NCBI GenBank assembly: GCA_963735065.1
Contig: CAVTJL010000004.1
Span: 1,178,001-1,242,000 of the forward strand
Reading direction: 5' to 3'
DNA: 64,000 bases
From: CAVTJL01 sp963735065
Lineage (GTDB): Bacteria; Pseudomonadota; Alphaproteobacteria; Geminicoccales; Geminicoccaceae
Numbering within the stretch: the stretch's first letter is position 1; the number at the start of each line of letters is the position of its first letter. The notes under the pieces are model-generated. The model had not been told where the DNA came from. It searched no databases and saw only the letters and a list, made by a program, of their open reading frames with translations. Positions 26,740 to 35,160 of the stretch are shown piece after piece. The translations under genes were made by a program, and so were the position numbers.

Positions 26740-27529
26740 TTAGGGGCCGAGGGGTTTTCGGCCGGCGATCCGTCTCGGGTCGTCGGGCTCGGGCGGCTCG
26801 CCCAGCTCGATCAGGCGCTTCTCGATGCGCGCGATGATCCAGTCCGCCAAGGCCGGGTTGGCCCGGGCCATGGCGGCGAGCGGTGAGAGGGGCTCGTCGT
26901 CGGCGGAGGCGGGATCGCCAGCATCGCCGACGGAGAATTTCTTCGGGTGCCGCGGCCGGCTCCTCGACGGGAGCCTCGGCCGCTGCCGGCTCGAGCTCGG
27001 CCCTGACAAGAACAGCCTCACCCGCCTGCGCCGGCAGAAAGTCGACGAGGCGGTTGATGGCCTCCTGCGCCGGGCCCAGCGGATGCTGGCCGTAGCCCTG
27101 CATCGTCTCGGGCGAGGAGCCGGCGGGTGCTGGCGTGTCCCGTCGCTCGTAGGGCTGGCGCACGCTCTCGAAGCGCTCGACCACGAGCTTGACGAGGTGC
27201 CTCACCGGATGCCGGGCCCGGTTGGCCTGGTAGACGACGAACAGCATCGCCCTTCGGTCGCCGACGTCGATGAGGCTCGAAAGCTCAAGCCACGCCGTCT
27301 CGAACAGGCGGGCCTGCCGCTCGGGCAGAGGAAGGTCGCGGACGGCGGCGTACTGGTCGACCAGGCGGGAGAGGTCCCGGTCGGTGACAAAGGCCTCGAT
27401 GTCTTCCTCCGTTGCCGTGTCGAGCCTTTTGATCTCGGCCGGGGAGAGGCCGGCGGCGAGACGTCGGGCGAGCCGGCACTGGCGGGTGCCGGGCATCTTG
27501 ATGGGGGAACGGGTGAGCACGCGAGGCAT
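26740..27529 (-). CDS. hypothetical protein, interrupted by a single-base frameshift
   Basis: The frame from ATG 27529 reads well up to AAAPEE and then turns Arg-rich, while an overlapping frame ending at 26740 supplies a natural acidic/helical end (SVGDAGDPASADDEPL, ANPALADWIIARIEKRLIEL). Removing one T from the TTT at 26938-26940 joins them into a 262-residue protein. It is soluble and mostly helical (AEIKRLDTATEEDIEAFVT, LFETAWLELSSLIDVG, HLVKLVVERFESVRQPYE). No family recognised. No ribosome binding site is visible, but a promoter-like TTGACA/TATAGA pair lies just upstream, consistent with a leaderless message. It opens the accessory region shared with toxin-antitoxin genes. Confidence 0.55.
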
Positions 27530-27538
27530 GTGGGTCTA

Positions 27539-27565
27539 TCTATAGGACCATATACCTTCTGTCAA
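27539..27565 (-). promoter_or_regulatory. sigma70-like promoter for the 27529 gene
   Basis: On the minus strand a perfect TTGACA (27565-27560) is followed after 15 bases by TATAGA (27544-27539). The ATG of the next gene is at 27529, so transcription would begin only a few bases before it, giving a leaderless or nearly leaderless mRNA. The spacer is short by two bases, and the AT-rich patch stands out from its surroundings. Confidence 0.4.
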
Positions 27566-27646
27566 CTTTGAATTGATGAATTTCTTCGGGTCGAGCAACC
27601 CGGTCGGCGACTAGCCGGCAGGCCCAGCGTCTGGACCGCGTCGTAG

Positions 27647-27660
27647 ATACGAAGTATAAA
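27647..27660 (+). promoter_or_regulatory. palindrome overlapping a -10-like element upstream of mazE-like gene
   Basis: ATAC-GAA-GTAT (27647-27657) is a perfect short inverted repeat and overlaps TATAAA (27655-27660), 25 bases before the ATG at 27686. Toxin-antitoxin operons are commonly autorepressed by the antitoxin at such a site; that reading is inference. Confidence 0.35.
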
Positions 27661-27685
27661 GCATCAGCTAACCTGGGAGCTTACG

Positions 27686-27928
27686 ATGCAGGCGCAGATC
27701 GGTCGCTGGGGCAACAGCCTCGCCTTGCGGATCCCGAAGCACCTCGCGGACGCGCTGGCGATCGGCGAGGGAACGGCGGTCGAGATCGCGGTCGAGGATG
27801 GTCGTCTCGTTCTCGTGCCGAGCGCGGCGAGCGCCGAGCCTGGAGGAGCTTCTGGCCCGGATCACGCTGGCGAAACCTGCCCGGACGAGGGTGCAGACGA
27901 TGCCCCAGTCGGACGCGAGCTGATCTGA
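27686..27928 (+). CDS. MazE/AbrB-family antitoxin with an internal scrambled (double-frameshift) segment
   Basis: An 80-residue protein with GGGAG upstream of ATG. Residues 1-50 are a typical MazE swapped-hairpin DNA-binding domain (RIGxWGNSLAxRIPK pattern: IGRWGNSLALRIPKHLADAL). The end DEGADDAPVGRELI matches the usual MazE finish (DxGxPVGREW-like). Between them the frame reads PGGASGPDHA, where other MazE proteins have a LEELLARITP-type helix; exactly that helix, LEELLARIT, is encoded in the next frame (27841-27867). One extra C in GAGCCTGG and one missing C in ACGCTGG explain this. Toxin contact by this helix is probably lost, while DNA binding may survive. Only MazF debris follows. Confidence 0.75.
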   Translation: MQAQIGRWGNSLALRIPKHLADALAIGEGTAVEIAVEDGRLVLVPSAASAEPGGASGPDHAGETCPDEGADDAPVGRELI

Positions 27929-27929
27929 C

Positions 27930-28060
27930 GTGGCGGCACCGGACCGCGGCGACCTCGAGTCCGGATCGCGTTCAAGGCACACGGCTGGCAAGCCCGCTGG
28001 CCCGGATGCCGTCAGGCCGCCCGGAGCGGCCCGGCAGTCCGTGATGGCCGAGGCCGGCGC
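27930..28060 (+). pseudogene. possible MazF/PemK toxin remnant
   Basis: Starting at GTG 27930, two bases after the mazE-like stop, the frame reads AAPDRGDL, the common MazF beginning. VRIAF then continues in another frame, and TAGKPAGPDAVRPPG returns in the first frame where MazF has a QAGHEQAGRRPALVLSP-type stretch. Beyond that nothing MazF-like remains before the HicB gene. The position directly behind mazE supports the reading, but the match is weak and gapped. The rest of the gap up to 28266 shows nothing else. Confidence 0.4.
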
Positions 28061-28266
28061 ATCAAATGCCCCGCTGCCTGCTCGATCCGTCCAATCCGTC
28101 GTCACGCTCGACACGCTGCAGCGCGCCGCGGCTGCTGTGGGGCGCACGGGTCGAGCTGGATGGGCAAGATGCTCGACGAGCATGTCCTGGTCGCAGCCTC
28201 GGCGGCGACATACGCACGTGAGCCGGATGCGTGCGCCCGTTCCGAGGGCGTGGTAGAGTAGAGGCC

Positions 28267-28536
28267 ATGAAGCGAGCCGAGCAGATCGCCACCGCCGAGC
28301 GCACCTATATCGTCCACTTCCGGCCGGAGCCGGAGGGCGGCTATACCGTGCTTTGCCCAGCCCTGCCGGGCCTGGTGAGCTATGGCGAGACCCTCGAGGA
28401 AGCGCGGGCGATGGCCGCCGATGCGATCGCCGGTTACCTTGAATGCCTGCGTGAGGATGGCGAGCCGATCCCATCGAGCGATGCGGCGACGATCGAGCAT
28501 GTCGAGCCGGTGAAGGTCAAGCTGCAGACCGTATGA
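28267..28536 (+). CDS. hicB: HicB family antitoxin
   Basis: An 89-residue antitoxin. ATG 28267 has AGAGG just upstream. The partial RNase-H-like HicB fold is evident: YIVHFRPEPEGGYTVLCPALPGLVSYGETLEEARAMAADAIAGYLECLREDGEPIP, where GGYxVxxPxLPGxxxxGxTLEEAxxxAxEAI is the family pattern. It should neutralise HicA and repress the operon. The gene order hicB-hicA (antitoxin first) and the 4-base ATGA overlap with hicA indicate translational coupling. No C-terminal helix-turn-helix is visible; the end EPVKVKLQTV is short. Confidence 0.92.
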   Translation: MKRAEQIATAERTYIVHFRPEPEGGYTVLCPALPGLVSYGETLEEARAMAADAIAGYLECLREDGEPIPSSDAATIEHVEPVKVKLQTV

Positions 28537-28763
28537 GCCGAAAGCTCCCGGCGCTATCGTCCGCGGCCGTCGTCAAGGCGCTCCGAAGAGCCGGCTTTTC
28601 GGTCGAGCGGATCAAGGGAAGCCATCATCATCTTCGCAACCCCCAGAGGCCCGCTGCACGGGTGGTCGTTCCGATGCATCGCGGTGACCTGCCGACCGGC
28701 ACGCTCCGCGCGATCATCAAGCAGGCCGGGCTGACCGAAGAGGCCTTCCTCGAGCTCCTGTAG
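28533..28763 (+). CDS. hicA: HicA family mRNA interferase toxin
   Basis: A 76-residue toxin with a double-stranded-RNA-binding-like fold. It has the expected VVKALRRAGFSVERIKGSHHHLRNP core with the catalytic His in GSHH, VVVPMHRGDLPTGTLRAIIKQAGLT and a final EEAFLELL helix, all complete. It cleaves mRNA without needing ribosomes when not bound by HicB. It overlaps hicB by 4 bases. The pair appears intact, in contrast to the damaged MazEF remains just upstream. Confidence 0.93.
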   Translation: MSRKLPALSSAAVVKALRRAGFSVERIKGSHHHLRNPQRPAARVVVPMHRGDLPTGTLRAIIKQAGLTEEAFLELL

Positions 28764-29174
28764 ACGGGCGGAACAGAGTTGCCCCGAGCACGGCATCTGC
28801 TGCGCCGCCGAACCCAAGCGACGGCGCTCCGGCGTTCCCGGCATTAAGAGCATGAAAATCTCACCACCTTCACAGTGTGCGGGCGTGGGCGACTTGCGCT
28901 CCCGACGTGATCGATGTCGCCCCCGGCGTGGAGAGCCGACTTCACGATGTCCAAACCGCTCGTGCTGACCTCACCCATGGACAAACCCTCTCCAACGTGG
29001 CGTTCTCGACAACGACCACGCTAGGACAGCTCGATGCCGGGGAGCTGGGGCCGTCCACCCCATCTCCGTAATTCCGCCATCAAGGTGGTTGACTGACGCG
29101 GCGGCGAGCTTCAGCCCAGCCTTTTACAACCAAATGCTGATGCCCACGACGCGATAGGAGAGAAGTGACGCTTC
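28764..29174. other. intergenic region, 411 bases, with IS110-like debris
   Basis: Apart from the transposase stub annotated at 28844-28978, no gene or repeat was recognised here. The sequence between the stub's start and the DUF4145 gene looks like former IS upstream DNA, and base composition begins to fall toward the DUF4145 gene. Confidence 0.4.
28844..28978 (-). mobile_element. IS110-like transposase N-terminal remnant
   Basis: A 44-codon minus frame starts at ATG 28978 behind GGAGAGGG and begins MGEVSTSGLDIVKSALHAGG. This matches the canonical start of IS110-family transposases (xxVSTIGLDIAKxxFQxHG), including the first DEDD Asp in GLDI. The frame then degenerates and stops at 28844. 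Only the beginning survives; no inverted repeats were found, which is normal for IS110. It marks past insertion-sequence activity between the HicBA pair and the DUF4145 gene. Confidence 0.5.
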
Positions 29175-29972
29175 ATGCACCAGAATGACGGCCACCCGTC
29201 CATAGGAGCGACAGCCTTCCACTGCCCGCATTGCGAAAAATTCGCTCATCAGTCCTGGTTCTATCTGCTAGCAAGCCCTGTCGCAGACGGGGGCACGCCC
29301 ATATGTATCTTAGACGACAGCGATATAGTTGCGCATCTTGCAGATATCGCAGACGAGTACGATTACGATCGTGCTCGTGACTGGGCAGCGCAGATGCTGA
29401 GGGGAATTCCATTCTTAGGCGAACGGTTTCCAAGTGAAGCCCAAAGCCTAGACAATGTTGTGGTCTCGCAGTGTTATGGGTGCAAGAGCCTAGCGTTGTG
29501 GATCCATGACCGCCTGATATGGCCCCAACGAGCCACGACGCCGCTGCCGAATCCCGACCTCCCGGAAGATGCTCGACGTGACTATGAGGAGGCGAGCAAA
29601 ATCCTTAGCCTATCACCCAGAGGGGCGGCCGCCCTACTCAGGCTAGGCCTCCAGAAGCTATGCAAGCATATAGGCGGAAGCGGAGAGAACATTAATGATG
29701 ACATCGCTATGCTCGTGAGAAAGGGGCTCGACCCGCACGTGCAGCAGGCTCTCGATGTCGTTCGGGTAATCGGGAACAACGCAGTCCATCCTGGCCAGAT
29801 CGACCTGCGTGATGACCGTGCCTCCGCGGAAACGCTCTTCGCGCTCCTTAACATCATCGTCGAAAATACCATCAGTCGCCAGAAGCACATCGCTGAGATG
29901 TATGAGCGGCTCCCGGAGGTCGCTCGCAAGGCCATCGAGAGACGAGACGGGCCAAAAGCGCCCTCTTCCTAG
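29175..29972 (+). CDS. DUF4145 domain protein with N-terminal zinc-ribbon-like cysteines
   Basis: A 265-residue soluble protein; an AGGAG box lies 15 bases before ATG. Residues about 16-110 contain paired cysteines FHCPHCEKF and SQCYGCKSL spaced about 80 residues apart, likely one zinc site. Residues about 130-235 fit DUF4145: PEDARRDYEEASKILSLSPRGAAALLRLGLQKLCKHIG, then IGNNAVHPGQIDLRD. DUF4145 is common beside or fused to restriction and other defence proteins, but also stands alone. Its base composition is visibly lower in G+C than both flanks (runs such as ATACATATGG-like AT-rich codons), indicating recent acquisition. Function unknown. Confidence 0.8.
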   Translation: MHQNDGHPSIGATAFHCPHCEKFAHQSWFYLLASPVADGGTPICILDDSDIVAHLADIADEYDYDRARDWAAQMLRGIPFLGERFPSEAQSLDNVVVSQCYGCKSLALWIHDRLIWPQRATTPLPNPDLPEDARRDYEEASKILSLSPRGAAALLRLGLQKLCKHIGGSGENINDDIAMLVRKGLDPHVQQALDVVRVIGNNAVHPGQIDLRDDRASAETLFALLNIIVENTISRQKHIAEMYERLPEVARKAIERRDGPKAPSS

Positions 29973-30122
29973 CCAAGGAGTGCCCTTGGTAGTCGGTGGG
30001 TCTTTTGTGATTGCAGTGAGAACTCCACTCAATTCCCTTGTTGCAGCGGCCGAATCCGCTGGACCGGGTAACTTGCGTTGTTCCGAGTCCACGCCGAGGC
30101 ACCATAAAGGCTTGGATGGAAC

Positions 30123-30695
30123 TCATGGGCACAGCGGGAGCCAGTCCTCGTCGAGGAACTGGACCAGGACGTAGGGGCAGGCTCCGGGCAGCGAAGCGGT
30201 GTCCTCCAGCTCGTCGTGCTCGGCAAGCGCGACTGGCGCCTCGAGGCGCGCCTGGGTCTAGAGGCGCTGCAGGTTTGTCTGGACATCGAGCGAAGCGGCG
30301 CCCTCCAGCTCGTCGTGCTCGGCGAGCGCAAGCGCCGCCTCGCGGCGCGCCTGTGTGTAGAGGCGCTGCAGGTTAGCCTCGACATCCCGGCGGATCGTGG
30401 GCGTCAGACGGTCGGCGATCTCGGCGCGGGCGTTGGCGACCGTGCGCATCCAGCCGAGACGTGGGTCGGTGGCGCGGCTGTGCTCCAGCTTCAGAAGGTG
30501 CTCCATCAGGCGGCGGAGCTGGCTGCGGACGGCGCTGCGGACCTCGGTGCCCAAATCCTCCACCTCCTCGGCAAGATGGGCGAGATCGAGCGGGCCGTTC
30601 CAGCGCTCCCTCGCGAGGCGGCGCAGCGCCGCGGCCTGGTCCTGGGTCCAGGCGTAGTAGTCCTCGGCGTAGAGCTCTTCGTAGCGGGTCGCCAT
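30123..30695 (-). CDS. DUF29 family protein with 33-codon tandem duplication and premature amber stop
   Basis: From ATG 30695 the protein is a typical DUF29: YEELYAEDYYAWTQDQAAALRRL, NGPLDLAHLAEEVEDLG, SQLRRLMEHLLKLEH. It stops at TAG 30258-30260 after 145 residues. The same frame continues after that stop to TGA 30123-30125 and encodes the missing family C-terminus (ACPYVLVQFLDEDWLP). The cause is a 99-bp tandem duplication. The segment LQRLYTQARREAALALAEHDELE occurs once before the stop and again as LQRL-stop-TQARLEAPVALAEHDELE across it; in the second copy the Tyr codon has become TAG. The dominant product should be the 145-residue form. DUF29 proteins are of unknown function and often mobile-region genes. 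Confidence 0.8.
30204..30401. repeat. 99-bp direct tandem duplication inside the DUF29 gene
   Basis: Two adjacent copies offset by exactly 99 bases, for example CTCCAGCTCGTCGTGCTCGG at 30205 and 30304, and GAGGCGCTGCAGGTT at 30261 and 30360. The copies have diverged moderately, so the event is not very recent. Confidence 0.8.
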
Positions 30696-30974
30696 GGACG
30701 AAAGCCCTCCTCGCCGCTCAACCTAGCAGCGAGACGGCCGCAGCGGAAGGGCGAGGTCGGCTCTCGGGGGTCGACCATCCGGCCGCTCGCGTAGCCGCGC
30801 AGGGAGCCGGAGCGGGCCGGAGCCGTTATGGGGGGTGCCGGCATGGGGCCGTGGGCTTCCCGGTTCGCGCCGTGGCTTTCGCCGTGCGCGCCGCGGCTTT
30901 TTGCGGCGGCATCGTGTGTCAGGGTGGAGGCACGTGGCCCGATCGGGGGCATCGTGGGAAGGGAACAGAAAACA

Positions 30975-31475
30975 ATGAACCGCTACATCACGGCGCCGCG
31001 CGCCCTCGTGGGCTCCTTTTTTCTCACCTGTCTCGCGGCGGGCTGCACGCCGGTCGACAACCGCACGGCCAATCGGGCCGAGGATGCCTGCCTCGACGCG
31101 GCGCATGACGACGGCTATCGCAACGTGCGCACGACCGGCAGCGCCACTGGCATCGGCGATTCGGTCATCCAGTCGATCACCGGCAGCCGGAACGGCCAGT
31201 CCTATGACGGCACCTGCACCTACGATCGGCAGAGGCGCCGTGCCAGCATCAGCTGGGAGCGCGGCAATGGCGGCTCCGGCAGCTTCTCCCAGGCGCGCGC
31301 CGCCTGCCAGCAGGAGGCGCAGAGCCGCAACTTCACGGTGCGCGACATCGACCAGGGCGACAGGTCGGGCAATGCGATCGTCTTCGACATGCGCCTGCGC
31401 AAGTCGGGCGACAACTATACGGGCGTGTGCAGGTACAACAATGGCAGGGCGGATATTCAGACGGACAAGCAGTGA
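30975..31475 (+). CDS. lipoprotein with two Cys-containing repeats
   Basis: A 166-residue exported lipoprotein; ATG 30975 gives a signal peptide with lipobox LTCLAAGC. Two similar units of about 70 residues follow. Each starts with an A-C-x-x-A helix turn (DACLDAAHDDGYRNVR and AACQQEAQSRNFTVRD) and ends with a Y-x-G-x-C-x-Y strand (YDGTCTYDR and YTGVCRYNN), so each probably holds one disulfide. No enzymatic motif. Divergent from the DUF29 gene across 279 bases. Confidence 0.7.
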   Translation: MNRYITAPRALVGSFFLTCLAAGCTPVDNRTANRAEDACLDAAHDDGYRNVRTTGSATGIGDSVIQSITGSRNGQSYDGTCTYDRQRRRASISWERGNGGSGSFSQARAACQQEAQSRNFTVRDIDQGDRSGNAIVFDMRLRKSGDNYTGVCRYNNGRADIQTDKQ

Positions 31476-31527
31476 GGGCAGACGGACAAGCAGTGACGGA
31501 CCGCCCGGCGAAGGCGGCGGGCGGCAC

Positions 31528-31629
31528 ATGATCGGTGCGGGGACCCTGCGATGCTGCCTCGTGGGGCTGGCGATCGCCGCGGGCCCGGTCGCCGGGTGGC
31601 TCCTGAAGGAGGACGGCGGAGGCCCGTAG
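31528..31629 (+). CDS. possible 33-residue membrane peptide
   Basis: ATG 31528 opens a 33-codon frame with one hydrophobic stretch (CCLVGLAIAAGPVAGWLL) followed by an acidic end. No clear ribosome binding site (only a GGCGGCGGGCGG run). It lies just after the repeat lipoprotein. It may not be real. Confidence 0.25.
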   Translation: MIGAGTLRCCLVGLAIAAGPVAGWLLKEDGGGP

Positions 31630-31652
31630 GGGTGCCGGGACGGATAGCCGGC

Positions 31653-32672
31653 TCAGCTGCCCATCGTCAGCACCACGCGGAAACGGGCCTTGCCGCTCAG
31701 CATGCGGTCATAGGCCTCCGGCGCCCGCTCGAGCGGATAGGTCTCGATCATCGGGGCCACCTTGGTGAGCGCGCTGAAGGCCAGCGTGTCCTCGGAATCG
31801 GCCGGGACGCCCGAGGGCCAGCCCTGGATCGTGGCGCGGCGGCTGATGAGCTGGAGGGGCGAGACCTCAATGGGCTCGGCCGAGACGCCGACGACGAGGA
31901 GCTTGCCGTCGGGGCCCAGCCCGTCGATCGCGGCGCTCATGGCCTTGGCGCTCGTCACCGTGGCGAGGATGACGCGGGCGCCGCCGCGCGCCGAGAGCAC
32001 GGCCGCCACATCCTCCGCCTGGCTGTCGAGATAGCGGTGGGCGCCGAGCTTGAGGGCCAGCTCCTTCTTGTCCTGGCCGCGGGCGATCGCCACCGTCTCG
32101 AAGCCCATTCGCGCCGCGTACTGCACGCCCAGATGGCCGAGGCCGCCGATCCCCAGCACCGCGACGAGGTCGCCGGCGCCCGCACCGCTGCGGCGCAGCG
32201 CGTTGAAGGTGGTGATGCCGGCACACAGCAGCGGTGCCGCATCCGCCGCCGCCAGGGCGTCGGGAATGAGCACGAGCGCCTCGCGCGGTGCGATCATGTA
32301 CTCGGCATAGCCGCCGTCGTAGCTGACGCCGGCGATGCGCACGTTCCGGCAGGTCTTGAAGTCGCCGCGGCGGCAGCGGTCGCAGTGGCCGCAATGACCC
32401 CCGTGCCAGCCCACGCCCACCCGCTGCCCCACCGCCCAGGGCTCGACGCCGGACCCGACCGCGTCGATGCGCCCGGCCACCTCGTGGCCCGGCGCGCGCG
32501 GATAGGCCATTCCCGGGAAGGCGCCCTCCTTGGTGATGACGTCGCTGTGGCAGACGCCGCAGGCCTCGACGCGGATCCGCACCTCACCCTTGCCGGGGGT
32601 CGGGATCTCGCGCTCGACCAGCTCAAGCGGGCCGCCGGGCCGGCTGACCTGGACTATTCGCATGCGGGCCAT
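31653..32672 (-). CDS. zinc-dependent alcohol dehydrogenase
   Basis: A 339-residue medium-chain dehydrogenase. The catalytic-zinc ligands are in EACGVCHSD (Cys), PGHE (His-Glu) and LLCAGIT (Cys). The structural-zinc lobe with four cysteines is complete (HCGHCDRCRRGDFKTC). The cofactor fold GIGGLGHLGVQ precedes an acidless strand ending TVAIARG, which favours NADP or is ambiguous. Overall it resembles the AdhA/AdhP-type bacterial ethanol and propanol dehydrogenases. It is monocistronic and convergent with the small lipoprotein. Its upstream DNA contains a copied fragment of the ABC ATPase gene end found 1.1 kb away. Confidence 0.93.
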   Translation of the reverse strand: MARMRIVQVSRPGGPLELVEREIPTPGKGEVRIRVEACGVCHSDVITKEGAFPGMAYPRAPGHEVAGRIDAVGSGVEPWAVGQRVGVGWHGGHCGHCDRCRRGDFKTCRNVRIAGVSYDGGYAEYMIAPREALVLIPDALAAADAAPLLCAGITTFNALRRSGAGAGDLVAVLGIGGLGHLGVQYAARMGFETVAIARGQDKKELALKLGAHRYLDSQAEDVAAVLSARGGARVILATVTSAKAMSAAIDGLGPDGKLLVVGVSAEPIEVSPLQLISRRATIQGWPSGVPADSEDTLAFSALTKVAPMIETYPLERAPEAYDRMLSGKARFRVVLTMGS

Positions 32673-32702
32673 GGCACCTTCCCTCCTTATCGCGATCCGA
32701 TC

Positions 32703-32742
32703 GGCGAGCGCCGCCCTCGGCCGCAGGCTCGGGCGTCTGCAG
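32703..32742. repeat. first copy of a dispersed direct repeat (ABC-ATPase gene 3' end)
   Basis: About 40 bases beginning GGCGAGCGCCGCCCTC and continuing GGCCGCAGGCTCG match 33807-33856, which is the 3' end and downstream flank of the ABC ATPase gene. There is a 10-base deletion and two mismatches. The two copies face the same way and bracket the LysE gene and the GNAT stub. Confidence 0.55.
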
Positions 32743-32949
32743 CGCTATTGCTGCCGGACCATCCCAATACTCTCAACCTTCTCAACCGTCTTGTCTCGCT
32801 CTTTGGCCGACGAGCCGGCCGACGGCCTGCCGGGGCCCGCGGCCCCGGTCGCGGCGGCCGGGACGATGGCTGGTCATCATCCGTGGGCGAACGAGGGCCC
32901 GATCAGGTATGAGGTGGCGCGACGCCGTTCCGCTTTCGAGGGTTTGCCC

Positions 32950-33564
32950 ATGGAGCCTCTCACCGTCGGTCTCTTCGCCGGCGCGCTGCTGCTGAATGCC
33001 GGCATGCCCGGCCCGAGCGTCGCCGCCCTGGTCTCCCGCGTGATCACCAACGGCTGGCGCGACGTGGTCCCTTTCCTCGCCGCCATGTGGATCGGCGAGG
33101 TGATCTGGCTGACCATGGTGATGACCGGGCTGACCGCGCTCGCGCAGACCTTCGAGCTGGGCTTTCAGCTCCTCAAGTGGCTCGGGCTCGCCTATCTTTG
33201 CTGGCTCGCCATCAAGATGTGGCGGCAGCCGGTGGGCGGGAGCGGCGACGGTCTTCCGCAGCGCCAATCGCCCCTCTCGATGTTCGGCGCCGGCATGGCG
33301 CTGACCCTGGGCAATCCGAAGATCATGGTGTTCTACGTGGCGCTTCTGCCCTCGCTGATCGACCTGTCCAGGGCCGACCTCCGGGCGTGGATCATCCTCT
33401 CCGCCGTGACCCTGGTGACGCTCGCCGCCGTCGATCTGACCTGGACATGCCTTGCGCACAAGGCGCGGCTCCTGCTGCGGACGCCACGCGCGACCCGGAT
33501 CGCCAACCGGGTGGGAGCGGTCGCGCTCGGCGGTGCCGCAGCCGCCATCGCGACCCGCCGTTGA
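32950..33564 (+). CDS. LysE family amino-acid/metabolite exporter
   Basis: A 204-residue inner-membrane exporter of the LysE/RhtB type. ATG 32950 has GAGGG 7-11 bases upstream; a longer upstream frame has no membrane signature. Family marks: GMPGPSVAALVSRVITNGWRDVVPF (the PGP...G..G.......G pattern), LKWLGLAYLCWLAIKM and the second-half NPKIMVFYVALLPSLID. About six hydrophobic helices. It is flanked by copies of the ABC ATPase gene end, so this gene and the GNAT stub behind it may have been inserted together. Confidence 0.9.
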   Translation: MEPLTVGLFAGALLLNAGMPGPSVAALVSRVITNGWRDVVPFLAAMWIGEVIWLTMVMTGLTALAQTFELGFQLLKWLGLAYLCWLAIKMWRQPVGGSGDGLPQRQSPLSMFGAGMALTLGNPKIMVFYVALLPSLIDLSRADLRAWIILSAVTLVTLAAVDLTWTCLAHKARLLLRTPRATRIANRVGAVALGGAAAAIATRR

Positions 33565-33622
33565 GCGCGATCGACAAGGTTTGGCGCCATCCATGGGGAC
33601 GAGCGACAGCGCGGCAAGGCGG

Positions 33623-33775
33623 ATGAAGATCAGAGCTGCCCGGTCCTACACCAACGCTCTCATGACCAGGAACATCGCCCTCTATCTGAGGCTCGGCTAC
33701 AGGGAGACGGGACGCCGGCCCAATCCTGCGAGACCGGGATTTACGATCGTCGACATGGAAAAGGGGCTGGGCTAG
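33623..33775 (+). pseudogene. GNAT acetyltransferase C-terminal stub
   Basis: A 50-codon frame with ATG 33623 encodes YTNALMTRNIALYLRLGYRETGRR and a short end. This matches the final third of GNAT N-acetyltransferases, where N-x-x-A-L-x-x-Y-x-x-L-G-Y is the family pattern after the acetyl-CoA site. The acetyl-CoA-binding motif itself is absent, so the gene is a truncated remnant. Confidence 0.65.
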
Positions 33776-33820
33776 GCATTCAGCCAGCTCGAGCGGCGAC
33801 CAGCTTGGCGAGCGCCGCCC

Positions 33821-35149
<1,329 letters not shown>

Positions 35150-35160
35150 CGCATCCTCCC

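Noticed and set aside
28877..29071. 64-codon + frame between HicA and DUF4145
   Set aside because: No ribosome binding site or family; the opposite strand carries the IS110-like stub instead.
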